From NCBI GenBank assembly GCA_015478945.1, contig JABUQX010117033.1, positions 1 to 20,000 on the forward strand: a DNA stretch of 20,000 bases, read 5' to 3'. Under the pieces are notes generated by a model. The model made no database searches. It was not told the DNA's origin and saw nothing but the letters and a program-made list of their open reading frames with translations. Made by a program: the position numbers and the translations under genes. The stretch comes from Trachelipus rathkii. Taxonomy: Eukaryota > Arthropoda > Malacostraca > Isopoda > Trachelipodidae. Within the stretch, counting starts at the first letter, position 1; each line of letters begins with the position of its first letter. Below are positions 19,341-20,000 of the stretch, piece after piece.

Positions 19341-19405
<65 letters not shown>
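19341..19405. repeat. (ATT)n microsatellite, about 65 bases
   Basis: About 21 uninterrupted TTA/ATT units. It is the longest of three ATT arrays within 400 bases. Confidence 0.95.
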
Positions 19406-19407
<2 letters not shown>

Positions 19408-19576
19408 ATATTATTAGTGACTTTTTAATAAGCGTATTATTTTAGGTTATTTTTATTCCATAACTTTTAATTTTCTTGATATTCGTGCTCTCTGATCGCT
19501 AGCTACAATTATTATTATTTATCTAAATTGATATTATCGATTAATTAAACACTGTAAGGGAGTGTATATTGCGTAG

Positions 19577-19598
19577 TTATTATTATTATTATTATTAT
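19577..19598. repeat. (ATT)n microsatellite, about 22 bases
   Basis: Seven uninterrupted TTA/ATT units. Confidence 0.9.
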
Positions 19599-19634
19599 GT
19601 ACTAGAATGAAAAGTATTATTTCAAGTAGGGGAA

Positions 19635-19636
<2 letters not shown>

Positions 19637-19672
<36 letters not shown>

Positions 19673-19694
19673 TATATTATTATTATTATTATTT
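19637..19694. repeat. (ATT)n microsatellite, about 58 bases
   Basis: TTA/ATT units interrupted by an ATATTATATT slip near 19670-19680. Confidence 0.9.
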
Positions 19695-19770
19695 CTTACT
19701 ATCGTCATAGTAATTCTGAATCACTGAATCTTATCAAAATACCTATATAGGTAAAATTTTCCGTTATCAT

Positions 19771-20000
19771 GTGTCCCCCTCCATTCCCCCCATTCTCAAT
19801 TCTTGCCTAGTCATTATTAACAACTCCCCCCCCCCACCACCGAGGGCTCTCCCTTTGACCTTAGTTTACCCGTTGCATTTGGTCTTAGTGAATTTTTGTG
19901 AAAAATACGACATCAGAGGGAGAAAGTGCGTATTGAAGTGGAGTTATCCGACTAGGTTTTGCCGGGCACCGGTATATTAGGCACCGCACCGCACCAGCTA
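19771..20000. other. GC-richer segment with GCACCGC ending, runs off the window
   Basis: The segment includes a C run (19826-19835), a balanced non-repetitive part, and at the edge GGCACCGCACCGCACC (19979-19994), the motif that also marks 19127-19310. A 69-codon sense frame has no recognised domain. It is probably the beginning of a repeat or transposon fragment continuing to the right. Confidence 0.35.

Noticed and set aside
19341..19694. ATT arrays as a CRISPR-like repeat-spacer structure
   Set aside because: These are plain trinucleotide microsatellites with no spacers and no cas genes.

Overview
The window looks like nuclear DNA of an animal, most likely an arthropod and probably an insect. 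It is strongly AT-rich and gene-poor, with long AT-only tracts, (ATT)n microsatellites and degraded transposable elements. The only recognisable host gene sequence is one internal exon with flanking splice signals, and its protein looks most like arthropod glycerol kinase. There is no operon-like gene packing, no bacterial gene and no CRISPR array. A sap-feeding insect is possible from the repeat flavour, but that is only a guess.

Layout, left to right. Positions 1-4960 hold no recognisable gene but have very strong, alternating strand asymmetry. The + strand is C-poor at about 1-540, G-poor at about 850-3250 and C-poor again at about 4280-4960, with more balanced islands between. A hairpin lies at 4141-4239. 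Positions 4961-9290 are plain AT-rich noncoding DNA with a few palindromes (5284-5301, 6944-6965, 8844-8912). Positions 9296-10371 alternate AT-only tracts with two copies of a small element whose ends are inverted CCCGTGAG/CTCACGGG. One copy ends in a canonical G-quadruplex motif.

Positions 10658-10738 hold an ACGGGAC-type motif repeated every 17-19 bases. A second G-poor block (about 10745-11360) follows and ends at a 74-base T run. The glycerol kinase exon is at 11768-12024 on the + strand. Its presumed 3' intron contains a frame-broken Bel/Pao-type RNase H fragment (about 12240-12670) in the same orientation.

Positions 12671-14430 hold more repeats: an inverted TAA/TTA tract, a diverged direct repeat offset by 195 bases, a GC-rich island (13786-13975, about 65% GC), and a broken peptide-like reading frame at 14174-14404 that I do not recognise. 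Positions 14431-17040 are AT-rich noncoding DNA with clustered hairpins. Positions 17041-18260 contain an old tandem duplication of about 670-690 bases. The right end has a GCACCGC-rich island (19127-19310), three (ATT)n microsatellites, and the start of a second GC-richer segment (19771-20000) that carries the same GCACCGC motif and runs off the window.

The window contains one gene, presumably spanning much more than 20 kb or extending to the right, so there is no pathway to assemble from neighbours. Glycerol kinase phosphorylates glycerol to glycerol-3-phosphate. Everything else appears to be repeat-derived or intronic/intergenic. I found no clear new biological system. The most unexplained signals are the alternating GC-skew blocks and the CCCGTGAG/G-quadruplex inverted elements.
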